Assembly (NCBI RefSeq): GCF_010389155.1
Contig: NC_057761.1
Coordinates: 12,216,501 to 12,280,500, forward strand
Length of the DNA: 64,000 bases
Direction: 5' to 3'
Source: Erigeron canadensis
Lineage: Eukaryota; Streptophyta; Magnoliopsida; Asterales; Asteraceae
Positions within the stretch are counted from its first letter, which is position 1. Each line of letters begins with the position of its first letter. The notes below the pieces were generated by a model. It worked only from the letters and a program-made list of their open reading frames with translations, did no database searches and was not told where the DNA came from. Shown here piece after piece: positions 1-10,445 of the stretch. The translations under genes were made by a program, and so were the position numbers.

Positions 1-809
1 TCATCTGAAACACCATCTCTTGTTGCCAGCAAATCATCTCCCTCCTCATCAGATGAAGAAACAACTACCATTTGCCTCTTAAGAGTTTCAGAAACCTTCT
101 TTTCAACAATCAATGCCAAAGGATCAGCAAATACCACTTCTGGCATTTTGCTTGATGAAGCTTTGTTTAGAACTTGGTGTTCATTGAGTTTGAAAGATTC
201 ATGAAGATTAAAAATGGTGAACTTGGTCAGATTTTGATGTTGCTTAATCTGTGTTTCAAAATCTTCCCATTCTGGACCAAGAGCTTTGATGAATTTGATG
301 TTTAACTCAATCTCTGATTTCTTGACATTGTTCTTCCTAAGTTTATTTATATTGTAGAACCTATAGTAGACAGCCTCTAGAGATTCATTTGGCAATTTGC
401 TGAAGTTTTCAAACTCAGTCAACACATTTGTCAATCTTATTGTTGAATTCACGTTAGATCCTTCCATTTGTCTTGCTACCTCATCCCATATCTCTTTGGC
501 TGTATCATAAGAATCAACAGAGCCATAGATTTCGTCTGGTAGTGCTTTGTATAAGCATGATCTAGCTCTGTTATCTGCAACTGTTTGATCTTTTTGTTCA
601 GCATTCAAAAGATCAAGAGTGAGTATTGCACCGGTAGTGGGATGGCGATGAACTGTAAGTCCATTAAGGATGGAATCTTTAAGCAGGTGACCATTTGGTT
701 GACATTCCACATAGTCCATATATATTTTCATCCATAGTCCATAGGAACCACGGTAGAGAAATGAAGGTCTTGTATCTGAACCCAATGCCAATGCTTCACG
801 AGAAGCTAT
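1..809 (-). pseudogene. gag of element A, start codon lost, open to window edge
   Basis: The frame is the homologue of the B gag at 9111-10445. It reads without a stop for about 270 codons from 809 to the left edge. The expected ATG is ATA here (807-809), with the following residues ASREALALG conserved. The protein is the copia capsid (UBN2-type gag), with recognisable blocks such as RGSYGLW, HRHPTT and SCLYKALPDEIYG. Compared with B it has one in-frame codon deletion near residue 150. The zinc knuckle lies beyond the window. Loss of the ATG would stop normal Gag initiation unless another start is used. Confidence 0.85.
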
Positions 810-2062
810 TTGAAAATGATTTGATTTGAAACTTGAATTGAATTAAGAGTTTGAGAAAATCAGGAAGTGAAACGATCTTGGTGAAGATCGTCCTAGATGA
901 AGATCATCCTGGATGGAGATCGTCTTAGAATAAAGGAAAAAAATGAGACGATTTTAGAAAATGATCGTCTTGGAGAATTTAGTGGAATTTAACTAAGTAT
1001 GAAATGAAATTGAAATTGAGGTTTGTTTTTGGATTTTTGAGAAATGAAAAATGAAATGAATTAAAGAAAATTGATTTATAATTTTGAGAAATGAAAACTG
1101 AAATGATCTTAAACTGGATCGTTTTGGAAATCTGAAAGATGAGACGATCTTGAGAGAAATCGTCCTAGGGTTTTGAGATTTTGAAATTTTCTAAGTATTT
1201 TGAAGATAATCGGACAGAGTTTTAGTATGAATTGGAAGGAATGAATTTGAGCAAAACCAATCTAGATGATCAGTTACCCAAGAAGTGTATGATTCCCAAT
1301 CACAACAACTTCGAATGTTCAACGAAAACACACCAATTAGCCAAGAAAAACTAAGACGATCTTGTTCAAGATCGTCCTAGGTTCAGGAAATGAGACAATC
1401 TTGGTGAAGATCGTCCTAGTATTCTGTCCCAAAACTTTTCAAAGGTAAAATACTTTCAAGTATTTGAATTGACCAAACCAATCCTTTCGGATTAATTAGC
1501 CACAAACAAATACTTCTTAACACACAACATTTGTCAGAACGATCTTGAGGAGATCGTCCTACAAGCCACTAAGCACAAGAATGAAAAGTGAAGGTTCAAA
1601 AGCTGAGACGATCTTGTGAAGATCGTCCTAGCCAAGATCGTCCTAATGTCATTTTCTTCATCAACACATCAGTTTTAAACATAAACTCCATTAACGACTT
1701 AAAAAGCTTCAATAACTTTTGATTTACTAGGAGTTAGAACTTGAAATCACTTGCAAACTAATCGTTTTCACCTCAACTACAAATCTACGAACAAAATTCA
1801 ACACAAAACACAACAGATTCGAAACCCAAATTTTTCGCCAAAATCCAAAATTCAAACTCGAGATTTAGATTGAATTAGAGGTTGAAACTTGATAGGATTA
1901 TGTATTAAACTATCACGAATCTATTGGTGAACAAAAAAACTATGATTTTATGTGATTTGATAGGCGAAAAATGAATAAATATGGAATTGAATAAAAACGG
2001 TTTAGATTTTTGATGAATCTTTGATTGAATTCAGTAATGGATTGATATCAGAATGATGTTAT
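810..2062 (-). repeat. Leader of element A with palindromic ACGATCTTG/CAAGATCGT array
   Basis: This is untranslated leader between the PBS and gag. It holds about ten copies of a 26-30 bp dyad whose half-sites are ACGATCTTG and CAAGATCGT. They lie near 868-895, 899-928, 945-973, 1100-1126, 1140-1169, 1351-1380, 1391-1419, 1537-1561 and 1605-1645. Spacing is irregular (20-150 bp). The spacer sequence is homologous to the leaders of B and C. No ORF of note is present. Confidence 0.85.
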
Positions 2063-2074
2063 GCTCTGATACCA
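2063..2074 (-). promoter_or_regulatory. Primer-binding site of element A
   Basis: Read on the minus strand this is TGGTATCAGAGC, the standard plant copia site complementary to the initiator-Met tRNA 3' end. It starts two bases inside the LTR end. Confidence 0.92.
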
Positions 2075-2076
2075 CA

Positions 2077-2407
2077 TGTAGATAACACGATTTCTACCCT
2101 GAATTCACAGATTCAATGACCCATTGTATGTGTGTGTGTTCTTGGTGTGGGAGTGTGTGTTTTTAGAGAGAAAGTGGATGATTGGGATTAAGTGTGTGTA
2201 AAAGTTACAGGAATGAATAATTGTTCTTCAAGCTTCTTCTTATTGTTAATGATATCTAAGGTATGAGGGTATTTATAGTCTATCCCTATACATATTCTAA
2301 TTATCACATCTAGTCCCTCAACCTTAGTTATCATTAAACTATGACTTAACAACAAGTAAGTCCACTAACTTAAATTGCAATTTATCACTATTTTTGGATT
2401 TCTAACA
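2077..2407 (-). repeat. 5' LTR of element A (331 bp)
   Basis: On the minus strand the LTR runs from TGTTAGAAATCC to ATCTACA. It is homologous to the B LTRs (7502-7821, 23883-24176). A TATA-like TATAAATACCC motif lies in the middle, near 2268-2278, as in the relatives. Confidence 0.9.
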
Positions 2408-3927
2408 ATTTCAAACATTTTTAGGCTTTCTGAACGCACAGTTTCAACATAAGAAATATTGGCCTCAATAAGAACTAAATGGTCCAATTTTTGTTTTTCA
2501 TCTTTTTCAAAACCAAAAGTACTAACCTTCTTTATGATGATGTCCACCCATCAATCGGATTCCACATCAGATTTGACAACATGACCTTGATCTTCACTAG
2601 CCATGAAACACATATCCCTTACTTCTTCTTCATCATCAGACAACACATCAGAATCCTCCCATTTTTCTGAGTCTGCAACCATGCAGCTATTTTTGTTGGA
2701 TTCTTCTTGTGCCATGAGTGCAATATGGGCTTTCAGTTTCTTGTACTTAGCCTTATACACATCATCAGTTTTCTGAAAGATAGAATGGTTAGGGCCAGAT
2801 TGTGATGAGGAGGGTTGATTTGATCTGCATTCCTTCATAAAATGTCTTTTCTTTCCACATTTAAAACATTCAAGATTGGACTTATCAATGGAATTGTTTG
2901 AGGAAAATTGTTTGCCATTTCTCTTTGATTTAAATTTAAAACGATTAAAGGTTTTGACAATCATTGCAACAAGATCATCATCATCATCCGTATCACATTC
3001 ATGTGATACATAATTAGAAATACCAGCTTTTATTAATTCAGCTACCATCTTCTTCACCGAGTCAGAATGATCACTCTAAGAAGATAGTAGGGCAGAGTCA
3101 TGGGGCTCAGAATAATGAACCAAAGCAAAATTAGTAGAAACATGATTTTTGGCATCTTGCTCAACCACAACTCTCTCAGCTTTATTCTCCCCAGTATATC
3201 TAAATGCTCCATATAAAGAGGCAAGAGTGTGGCTGTGAAGGGTTTTTCCTTGTCTCATAACCATAATCAAGTTTTCCCATTTTGAAGGCAGTATGTCACA
3301 AAACTTTTCCAACAAAATTTCTTTATCTTTTTCAACACCAAGAGCTTCCAATTGATTAGCTAAATCTGTAAATCTTATGTAAGTTTGAGTCAAAGTTTCA
3401 CTTGGTAATGCAAAGAAAGCTTCATATTTTTTGTTCAAAGCAACTTTTCTTGTGACAATAGTTTCTTTTGTACCCTCAAACTGAGTCATTAGTTCTTCCT
3501 ACATCAACTTAGAATTATCAAGTAAAACAAGAGTGGGTTTCAAGCTTTCCAGGACAGCAAAAAGAATCATATTTTGCAATTTAGAATCGAGATCAGCCAA
3601 TCTATAGTCTTCTTCTGGCCAGTGATCCTTTTCTTTGGGTGACATTCTAGGGGTCCCATCGGCATTAAAAACTACAGTTGAAGCATTCATGGGTACATAA
3701 GGTCCTTTTATGAGAATTGTGGTCAAGTGTCTCTCAACCCCATCAATATATTTAAGCATGCAAGCTTTCCATATAATAAAAGAGTCACTATCCCCATTAA
3801 ATTTAGGAATAGGATTATTTGGAAAATGTACATGAACACTGGGTTGGGGTGGAGGTGGTGGTGGTGGATTTGTATTGACATTGACATTAGGGTTACCATT
3901 TGGGTTTGGTTGTTCGGTGCCAGACAC
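2408..3927 (-). pseudogene. gag (start of gag-pol) of element E, with nonsense codons
   Basis: One frame encodes a copia Gag from Met at 3927 down to the A insertion, broken by stops at 3499-3501, 3076-3078 and 2548-2550. It begins with an Asn/Pro-rich segment (poly-Pro, then HVHFPNN). The capsid follows, with blocks FCDILPSKW and RQGKTLHSHTLASLYGAFR. A CCHC zinc knuckle (CFKCGKKRHFMKEC, near 2840-2880) binds RNA in Gag proteins of this type. After it come an acidic Asp/Glu stretch and WVDIIIKKV. F has the same order. The stops mean it cannot be made as one protein. Confidence 0.88.
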
Positions 3928-3970
3928 CTTGTAGGATCAAACAGGTATATCAATTTAATGATTTGAACCT

Positions 3971-3984
3971 GGCTCTGATACGAA
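3971..3984 (-). promoter_or_regulatory. Degenerate primer-binding site of element E
   Basis: On the minus strand the site reads CGTATCAGAGCC next to the LTR end. It matches the tRNA-Met complement except at the first bases. Confidence 0.7.
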
Positions 3985-3985
3985 A

Positions 3986-4937
3986 TATAAGTTCCCCTAC
4001 ACAAGATGTTAGTCGAATACAAGATATTACAAATATATAACAGTAATAACAAGTATATCAAGTAACCCGACTAGCAAGAAATTCTAATCTAGATGATGAC
4101 TAATTTAGAATTACGATCCAGATAATGGATATGAACAAGTAAGATAAATAAAGAACAAGTGCTTGAAACTATATAAATACTAAATATAATCAAGTATTAT
4201 GACAAAGAGTCAAGATATATTTTTCAATTTATTTTATTTATTTCTATAAACAAAATACAACGGTTGTTGCGGAACAAAGATAATCACACTTGTGAAAGTA
4301 TCTAAACAACCTTGAAATACAAATGATCTAAACAACAAGGAAATACTCGTAAGTTTACTTAGAGTATATATCACACGTTGCAATGCCAAAGTTCAAAGCA
4401 TTTTTGCAAGTGTGAGAAGTCTTATATTTATAGGCAAACATGTCTTGATGACATGGACAATGTTGTACAAATATGGTTGGGTGCATTTATGGATTTGTAG
4501 GACAAATCCATAACATGTTTGATTAAGGGAAAGTATGTAAGTTTCTTTGATGTGACTTAACATACTTTATTCCCAACCTTTTGCTAAAACTAGCACGATA
4601 CCAGGTATAAAGTTATTAACCGGGTAAAGGTAGTTAAAGTACTGCAAAAAGACTTCCTCGTAATCAGTGAAAAAGTGTTGTAAATACTTTTTCACTGAGC
4701 CGCTTCAGATCTTCAATCAGATAGAATCTTCTCAGAGCTCTACTTCTCAGAAGTTTCTCTTCTTCAGTCTTCAGTCTTCGACTTCAGAATGAACGTCTTC
4801 AGAATGTGTTGATCTTGATCTGAGGGAAGTTTCAGAGAACTAATTCTGAGAGACTCCTCATAATTTCTATACAAGTATCTTCTTTGAACTTCAGATATTT
4901 CTGAACAAATTACACTTGGTCTGTTTTCGACCTAACA
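3986..4937 (-). repeat. 5' LTR of element E (about 952 bp)
   Basis: On the minus strand it starts TGTTAGGTCG and ends near ACTTATA, probably a decayed ACTTACA. TATAAATATAAG at 4422-4433 (minus) is the likely promoter TATA box. The U3 part (4715-4910) is rich in GAAG/CTTC words such as CTTCAGTCTTC. It resembles F's LTR in its first bases and general layout. Confidence 0.85.
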
Positions 4938-4942
4938 TTTAT

Positions 4943-5878
4943 CGTGGAGATCTTAATCATCCATACCGCTTTGCGGATTTACCCCTTCCACATAGATACT
5001 TCGAGTCAGTAAAGGATCATCGAGCTTCAAATCTTAAAGAACTTATCCTCTGTTGGACTTTTGATGAGGAAAAGTAGCTTTACTTGATAAAAAGACTGGA
5101 TGGCTGTTAGTACCTTGAGCCTAACATTGAAGCTTTCAATTCAATGCCAAAAGCAGACTTCTTTGCTCTTGCAGAACTTAGGCTAATAGGTAATCACAAG
5201 CGTGCGAAGTTGTTAGAGAGTTGTATCAAGAATGATCACTATATCAGAAAGAGTATTAATCCAGATCCTAGAAAGCTAAAATTCAAACCATCTTCGAGAA
5301 AGAAGCGTCTCACCCAAGGAACAAATGGTGAAGAGATCGTTGTTAAATTCATTAACAAGATCAAGAATGTTCCCCGGGTTCCTTTGAAGAAATGGCCGCA
5401 AAACATGCCCGGTGACATGAATTATTGGAAAGTAGATGACTATAGTGCAGCTGCCGTTGTTATGTCAACACAAGCTACTGGGCACAAGGAGTTGTTGAGA
5501 GTCTACGATCCACACGAGTTTGTTAATCTATCAAGAAAAGACTTGAAGAGATTACACAGACATCAGCTAAGAAGTTCATAGCTCTTCACAGAGATAAAAG
5601 GTGTATATGAAAGGATGGTGAAGTTCTGTCTAGCTGAGTATATCTATGTTGACAGTCGAAGGTTCTGTAAAGAAGTAACTATAAAGGTGCGAGCTAGGGC
5701 TCCATCTGAAAGGAGACAAAGAAGGGTTTCTCTAGTTGATTGTGAGCCATATGTGGATGCAGGGGCACCAATTAGAATGGAACAAAATGTGGCTCCTCCA
5801 ATTGTTAATGAGCCGAATGCAGAAGCAGGGGCACCGAGTTGGGTGAAACCAAATGTAGCTCATTCAGATGTCGGTTGA
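4943..5878 (+). pseudogene. ORF2 of element D, C-terminal part, three in-frame stops
   Basis: A single frame from 4943 to 5878 is interrupted only by TAG at 5075-5077, 5108-5110 and 5579-5581. Blocks such as LILCWTFDEEK, YLIKRLDGC, VPLKKWPQ and LRVYDPHEFVNLSRKDL match, in order, the I ORF2 at 16531-17600 (WSWFYDDELKLFVLKRPEGC, VPAKKWAQ, LRRVYDPMQLVNFSRNDM). The tail has two imperfect repeats around AGAP and a basic SRKKR cluster, a possible nuclear signal. I know similar proteins only as unnamed ORFs in composite-family retrotransposons; the function is unknown. It lies just before the polypurine tract, the place of env-like ORFs in Sireviruses. The N-terminal half is beyond E. Confidence 0.75.
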
Positions 5879-6043
5879 ACCAAGGATGATTGAAGTGTGA
5901 TATTTTTAGTTGTCATGAAGCCAGGTGCTGAAGCACTTGTATCCAAGACTGACGTTCCTAATGACAGGGTTTTTGGCCACTACTTAGGATGACAAACGGA
6001 AGACTTGAATGCCATATCTAGATGCTGATGTCAAGGGGGAGAC
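5879..6043 (+). promoter_or_regulatory. D 3' untranslated tail with polypurine tract
   Basis: This short non-coding tail ends in TCAAGGGGGAGAC (6031-6043), directly before the LTR start TGTTAGTG. It is the plus-strand primer (PPT) of D. Confidence 0.85.
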
Positions 6044-6328
6044 TGTTAGTGAATGATTCTCAGTTACATGAGCATTCTAGATATGTGAAGTATATTCATT
6101 TATAAGTTCAAGTCTTGTAATTATCTTGTAATTATCATTTGTCTTTAATATTACCTTGGCATTTTTGTTGAGCCAATTGGGATCCAATTATGTTTATATG
6201 TTTGTTTATTATTTGTATTTTGCAGGTTTTAGACATAACATGTAAAGAGTCATTAAGTTAATATTGTTTCTGCTTATTAACAGCAGTTGAGATATTAACT
6301 TAATGTACTTCCAAAGGAAAGTTAAGAT
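6044..6328 (+). repeat. 3' LTR of element D, first part
   Basis: The LTR starts TGTTAGTGAATG and breaks off at the G insertion. It contains TTTGCAG followed by GTTTT (6219-6229), a splice-acceptor-like motif. The first copy of the CTGC...GCAG repeat that expands in the second half (from 45513) lies near 6269-6290. Confidence 0.85.
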
Positions 6329-6834
6329 TGTAAGTCCCCTTGACGTGGACCGTTAATAGTTCAATCCCGTTATCCAGAGGTGCGGAATCCCTCTCTATAA
6401 CGTGGTGATTCACAAAGAAAGCCCCTAGATCACCTGTTGTCTCGCAGATCTTCTTCGGGCTAGCGGAACGACCTTTGACCTATTAACCGGCACAAGAATG
6501 CTTGAAAATTTGACAAATGTTCGACCCTAATCTCTGTAAGGGTTTTGGTATTTATAGGAAAACCTCCCAGAGGCTTCAGCGAGTCGACCTCGCAAATCCA
6601 TCCCAACTCGTCACAATTATAACGTCGTAATCCTATAAGTCACCTCGCAATTGACCCTGCAATTGCGAGGTCACTTTTCTTACTTGGCAGATTAATTATA
6701 CATTCAATACTCAAACTTAATCTAGTATTCTATGCATAATATGAAGTTCATTAATGACAATTACAATGACAAAAACATATTACAATATAAGTCCAAACAA
6801 TCTAGACTGCTATTGACATAGACGTGCACTTACA
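6329..6834 (-). repeat. 3' LTR of element G (506 bp)
   Basis: On the minus strand it begins TGTAAGTGCACG and ends GGGGACTTACA. Compared with the 5' LTR (536 bp) it has lost about 48 bp between two GAGGTCGTAAT words and gained a few bases elsewhere. A TATA box, CTATAAATACC, lies near 6549-6559 (minus). Confidence 0.9.
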
Positions 6835-6846
6835 GACTCCCCCTTG
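6835..6846 (-). promoter_or_regulatory. Polypurine tract of element G
   Basis: On the minus strand the bases read AAGGGGGAGTC directly before the LTR TGTAAG. They act as the plus-strand DNA primer. Confidence 0.88.
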
Positions 6847-6900
6847 GCAATAGCTTCTAGACGTTAAAATAAAAGTTTTCGTGTTGTCTTTGTCATCAAT

Positions 6901-7501
6901 CTACTTTTGCTTCCTTTTCTTACTCTTGCGCTGCTCCTTCTCAGTCTTAGTCTCATAATCAGAATCTGACTCTGACTCTAAAGGAGTATGAGTTAATCTT
7001 AACCATCTCTTCTCTTGATCCCACAATGATCCTGGATCCTCCATGTCTCTCATCTCAGCTCTCAACTGTTCATGAGCTCCACGACTATATCCCTCAGACA
7101 TCTCCAATCTAGCAACAATTGTTGGATGTAGCGGAGAATCTGTAGATTTACTAGAGATTGACTTGGTCTTGATCGACTCACTATCTTGAGCACTAGCAAT
7201 CTTCTCTTCAGGAGCAGCAGCACTAGATTGCCCTACCAACCCTTACCAAATCTATCAACGTCAACATCTTCTGTAAGGTGTTTGGTTTGAGGTGCCTCAG
7301 ACTCAACTAACATATTCAACTCGGTGATAACTTGTTCTTGAGTCCGTGAAGCTTCTGAGGTAGCCTTGCTAGCACCACTAGCCTGGATAGACTCTCCTTG
7401 AGTCTCTGTTCTGAAAATCTAACCTCCTCCAAGCTCTTGAGTAGCTCTAGCAACATCAAGATCATCATTCTAATCATCATCATACCCAGCTTTGGCTAGC
7501 T
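6901..7501 (-). pseudogene. ORF2 of element G, C-terminal part
   Basis: This is the continuation of the ORF2 at 24177-25452 across the B insertion; the two ends join at the TAGCT duplication. It has a stop in the first codons and a frameshift near 7240. The last 112 codons (7239-6901) are open. They are rich in Ser/Asp/Glu and end in a strongly basic SKKRKQK tail, a possible nuclear signal. No known domain is visible. The stop lies about 55 bp before the PPT. Confidence 0.6.
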
Positions 7502-7821
7502 TGTTAGAAATCCAAAAATAGTGATAAATTGTAATTTAAGTTAGTGGACTTAATTGTTGTTTAGACATGGTGAAATGATTTCTAAAGTTGAGGGGTTAGA
7601 TACGACAATAAGGATATTTGTAATATTAGAGTATAAATACCCTCAATACATTAGAAATCATAACAACACCCCAATAAGCCTTTGATCCATTTTAACACAT
7701 ACAACAAATCAGATCGTCTCTCTCTCTTTCTCTAGAAAACACACACTAAAAACACGAAGAACACACACACTTGAACCGCAATTGTTGAAATCGAATCATT
7801 AACAGAAATCTTGTTATTACA
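7502..7821 (+). repeat. 5' LTR of element B (320 bp)
   Basis: It runs TGTTAGAAATCC to TTATTACA. The TATA box TATAAATACCC lies near 7632-7642. U5 has a CT microsatellite (CTCTCTCTCTTTCTC) and AC-rich stretches. Confidence 0.93.
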
Positions 7822-7823
7822 TG

Positions 7824-7835
7824 TGGTATCAGAGC
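7824..7835 (+). promoter_or_regulatory. Primer-binding site of element B
   Basis: TGGTATCAGAGC, two bases after the LTR, is complementary to initiator-Met tRNA. It primes minus-strand cDNA. Confidence 0.95.
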
Positions 7836-9110
7836 AAAACATCACTTTGATATCGATCCATAAATGTTTTTGATCTCAATTTTCATTCAAAATCAATTCA
7901 AAACCATTTCCTCAAAAACCGTCACTGTTTCATTATAATTCTTCATTCAAATCGCATAAAATCATTAGTTTTTGTTCACCAATCGATTCCTCATAGCTCA
8001 AAACGTATTCCTGTTGAATTTTACAATCCAATTCGATCTAAATCTCTAAATTGAAATTTTTGGTTTTTGGCGCTAAAATTTGGGTTTTGATTCTGTTGTG
8101 TTATAAGCTGAATTATGTTTAAGGATTTGTTGCGGACTGAAAAACAAACAGTTTGCAAGTGATTTCAAGTTCTAACTCCTTCTGAATCAAAAGTTATTGA
8201 AGCATTAAAATTCATCAATGGAGTTTCTTCTTTGTGTTCTGTTGGAGAAGACGACCTCAAACGATCTTCACTAGGACGATCTTCACAAGATCGTCTCAGT
8301 GTTTGATTCTTCATATTTGATACATTCTATTTTGTGGCTTGTAGGACGATCCTCACAAGATCGTTCTAGCAAGTGTGGTTGTTGGAAAAGTGTTGTTTGT
8401 GGCTAACTGATCCATTTTGGATTGGTTTGGTCAAAAATTCAAAGTATTTTTACTTTGAAAAGATTGGCAGAAACTAAGACGATCTTGCCAAGATCGTCTC
8501 AATTACCTGACTACTAGGACGATCTTGACCAAGATCGTCTCAGTATCTGTTATTTGTTGAGTTGGTGTGGTTGATCATTTGAAGTTGTTGTGATTGGGAA
8601 TCACACACTTCCTAGGTAACTGATCATTATTGATTGGTTTTGCTCAAATCAAATTTCTTCCAATTCAAATCAAATCTCTGTCCAAATTTTTCAAAAATAC
8701 TTAGAAAAATTTTCCAAGTCTTCCAGGACGATCTTCACAAGACCGTTTCATTTCCTTGATCGAAATTCCAAGACGATCTCTTTTTAGATCGTTTCATTTC
8801 CAAAGTTATTTATACTTCAATTTAATCTTCAATTTCCTTTAATTCCTTTTCAGTTTCCATTTCCAAAACTCAAAATCATTCCTCAATTTCAGTTTCATTC
8901 AATACTTAGCCAAAGTTCATCAAATTTCATTCAAAACGATCTTCTTTAAATTGTCTCATTCTTCTTAAACTCAAGACGATTTGTTTCAAGTTGTTCTTAC
9001 TTTCATTAACCTAGGACGATCTCTTCTAAGACGATCTTCCCAAGATCGTTTCATCTTCTGAAATTTTCATATTTCATTTCAATTCAAGTTTCAAATCAAA
9101 TCTCTTTCTA
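7836..9110 (+). repeat. Leader of element B with array of about ten hairpin motifs
   Basis: This is a 1.27 kb leader without a credible ORF. From 8255 to 9053 it carries dyads built of ACGATCTTG and CAAGATCGT halves: 8274-8299, 8343-8369, 8476-8502, 8515-8542, 8725-8750, 8770-8795, 8933-8960, 8972-8999 and a double one at 9012-9053. A half copy starts near 8260. Most have the core CTTnnnAAG; the one at 8770 has CTCTTTTTAG, the type found in element C. Each would fold as a short RNA stem-loop. Confidence 0.9.
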
Positions 9111-10445
9111 ATGGCTTCTCGTGAAGCTTTGGCATTAGGTTTTCACACAAGACCTCCAGTTCTCTACCGTGGTTCTTATGGACTATGGAAGAAAAGATTC
9201 ATGGATTATGTGGAATGTCAACCAAATGGTCACCTTCTTAAAAATTCCATCCTTAATGGACTTGCAGTTCATCGTCATCCCACCACTTATGCAATACTCA
9301 CTCTTGATCTTTTGAATGCTAAACAAAAAGATCGAACAGCTGCGGATAACATAGCTAGATCATGCTTATACAAAGCACTGCCAGATGAAATCTATGGTTT
9401 TGTTGATTCTTATGATACAGCCAAGGAGATATGGAATGAGGTGGCAAGACAAATGGATGGATCTGACCTAAATTCAACAATTAGATTGACAAATGTGTTG
9501 ACTGAGTTTGACAACTTCAGCAAATTGCCAAATGAATCTCTAGAGGCTGTCTACTATGGATTCTGCAATGTCATAAATGAACTTAGGAAGAACAATGTCC
9601 AGAAATCAGAGATGGAGTTAAACAACAAATTCATCAAAGCTCTTGGTCCTGAGTGGGAAAAGTATGGAACTCAAATTAAGCAACATCAAAATCTGGCCAA
9701 GTTCTCCATCCATAATCTTCATGAATCCTTCAAACTCAATGAACATCAAGTACTAAACAAAGCTTCATCGAACAAAATGCCAGAAGTTGTATCTTCTGAT
9801 CCTTTGGCATTAATTGTTGAAAAGAAGGTTTTTGAAGCTCTTAAAAGGCAAATGGTAGTTGTTTCTTCGTCTGATGAGGAGGGAGATGATATGTTGGCTC
9901 CAAGAGATGGTGTTTTTGACGAATTATATCAAGCTCCTGCCGCAGTTACCAAGCATTTTAAGAAAAAGTACTACAAAGCGAGGCCAACTAACAACAATCT
10001 CCGCACTTCTTCCACAAGTGCATTTCCTAAGAAGGAACACTATCATTCAAAGAATAATGGTCAAGGTGAATCAAGTGGATCCAAGCATGTGGAAAAGAAA
10101 GTTGAAGGTTATGACAAACAAGCTGTTGAGAAGGGGAAAGCTTCTGATAAAAAGTGCTACAACTGTGGTATTCCTGGTCATTTTGCAATTGATTGCAAAC
10201 AACCCTGCAAGAGAAACTATGAGTACTATAAGCAGAAGATGTTTTTAGCAAAGCAAGTGGAAGCTGGTCATGAATTACTGGCTGAAGATGATAAGTGGCT
10301 TTTGCTATTAGATGATGAAGATGAAGATCTCTCTGCAAATGTGTGCTTCATGGCGAGGTTGGCCAAGAACAAAGCATTCGAAGCTGAAAGCACTGATGAT
10401 GAGTACCCGGATGTTAAGGTAAATTACACTCTACTTTTTCTTTAG
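9111..10445 (+). CDS. Gag of element B (capsid and zinc knuckle)
   Basis: This 444-codon ORF starts MASREALALG. The copia capsid domain covers about residues 15-215, with RGSYGLWKKR, HRHPTT, RSCLYKALPDEIYG and LPNESLEAVYYGF. A basic/Ser linker and a CCHC zinc knuckle, CYNCGIPGHFAIDC (about 349-362), follow, then an acidic tail. Gag packages the element RNA into cytoplasmic particles. In the family Gag continues into the coiled-coil segment and Pol; here the frame ends early (VNYTLLFL then stop), probably by mutation. This is the most intact Gag in the window. Confidence 0.9.
   Translation: MASREALALGFHTRPPVLYRGSYGLWKKRFMDYVECQPNGHLLKNSILNGLAVHRHPTTYAILTLDLLNAKQKDRTAADNIARSCLYKALPDEIYGFVDSYDTAKEIWNEVARQMDGSDLNSTIRLTNVLTEFDNFSKLPNESLEAVYYGFCNVINELRKNNVQKSEMELNNKFIKALGPEWEKYGTQIKQHQNLAKFSIHNLHESFKLNEHQVLNKASSNKMPEVVSSDPLALIVEKKVFEALKRQMVVVSSSDEEGDDMLAPRDGVFDELYQAPAAVTKHFKKKYYKARPTNNNLRTSSTSAFPKKEHYHSKNNGQGESSGSKHVEKKVEGYDKQAVEKGKASDKKCYNCGIPGHFAIDCKQPCKRNYEYYKQKMFLAKQVEAGHELLAEDDKWLLLLDDEDEDLSANVCFMARLAKNKAFEAESTDDEYPDVKVNYTLLFL

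Larger units (their letters stand above)
1..2407 (-). mobile_element. Copia element A, 5' part (LTR, leader, gag), cut by window edge
   Basis: This is the 5' part of a Ty1/copia retrotransposon on the minus strand. From right to left it shows the 5' LTR (2407-2077), a tRNA-Met primer-binding site, a leader of about 1.25 kb and the start of gag, which runs off the left edge. Sequence similarity places it in the same family as B (7502-24176) and C (30399-40113). It is inserted in the gag-pol region of element E, whose coding frame stops at the LTR boundary near 2408. The bases next to the LTR are ATTTC; the matching duplication lies outside the window. Confidence 0.9.
2408..4937 (-). mobile_element. 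Copia element E, 5' part (LTR and gag)
   Basis: This minus-strand copia element has its 5' LTR at 3986-4937, a degenerate PBS and a gag that is interrupted at 2408 by element A. Its gag protein is clearly related to that of F (48200-49636), although the LTRs have diverged. E is inserted in the ORF2 of element D, which continues at 4938. The 5 bp next to the LTR are TTTAT; the rest of E lies to the left, beyond A and the window. Confidence 0.88.

Noticed and set aside
8255..9053. CRISPR-like appearance of the repeated 26-30 bp palindromes
   Set aside because: Spacing is irregular, spacers are conserved between elements, and the context is a plant retrotransposon leader.
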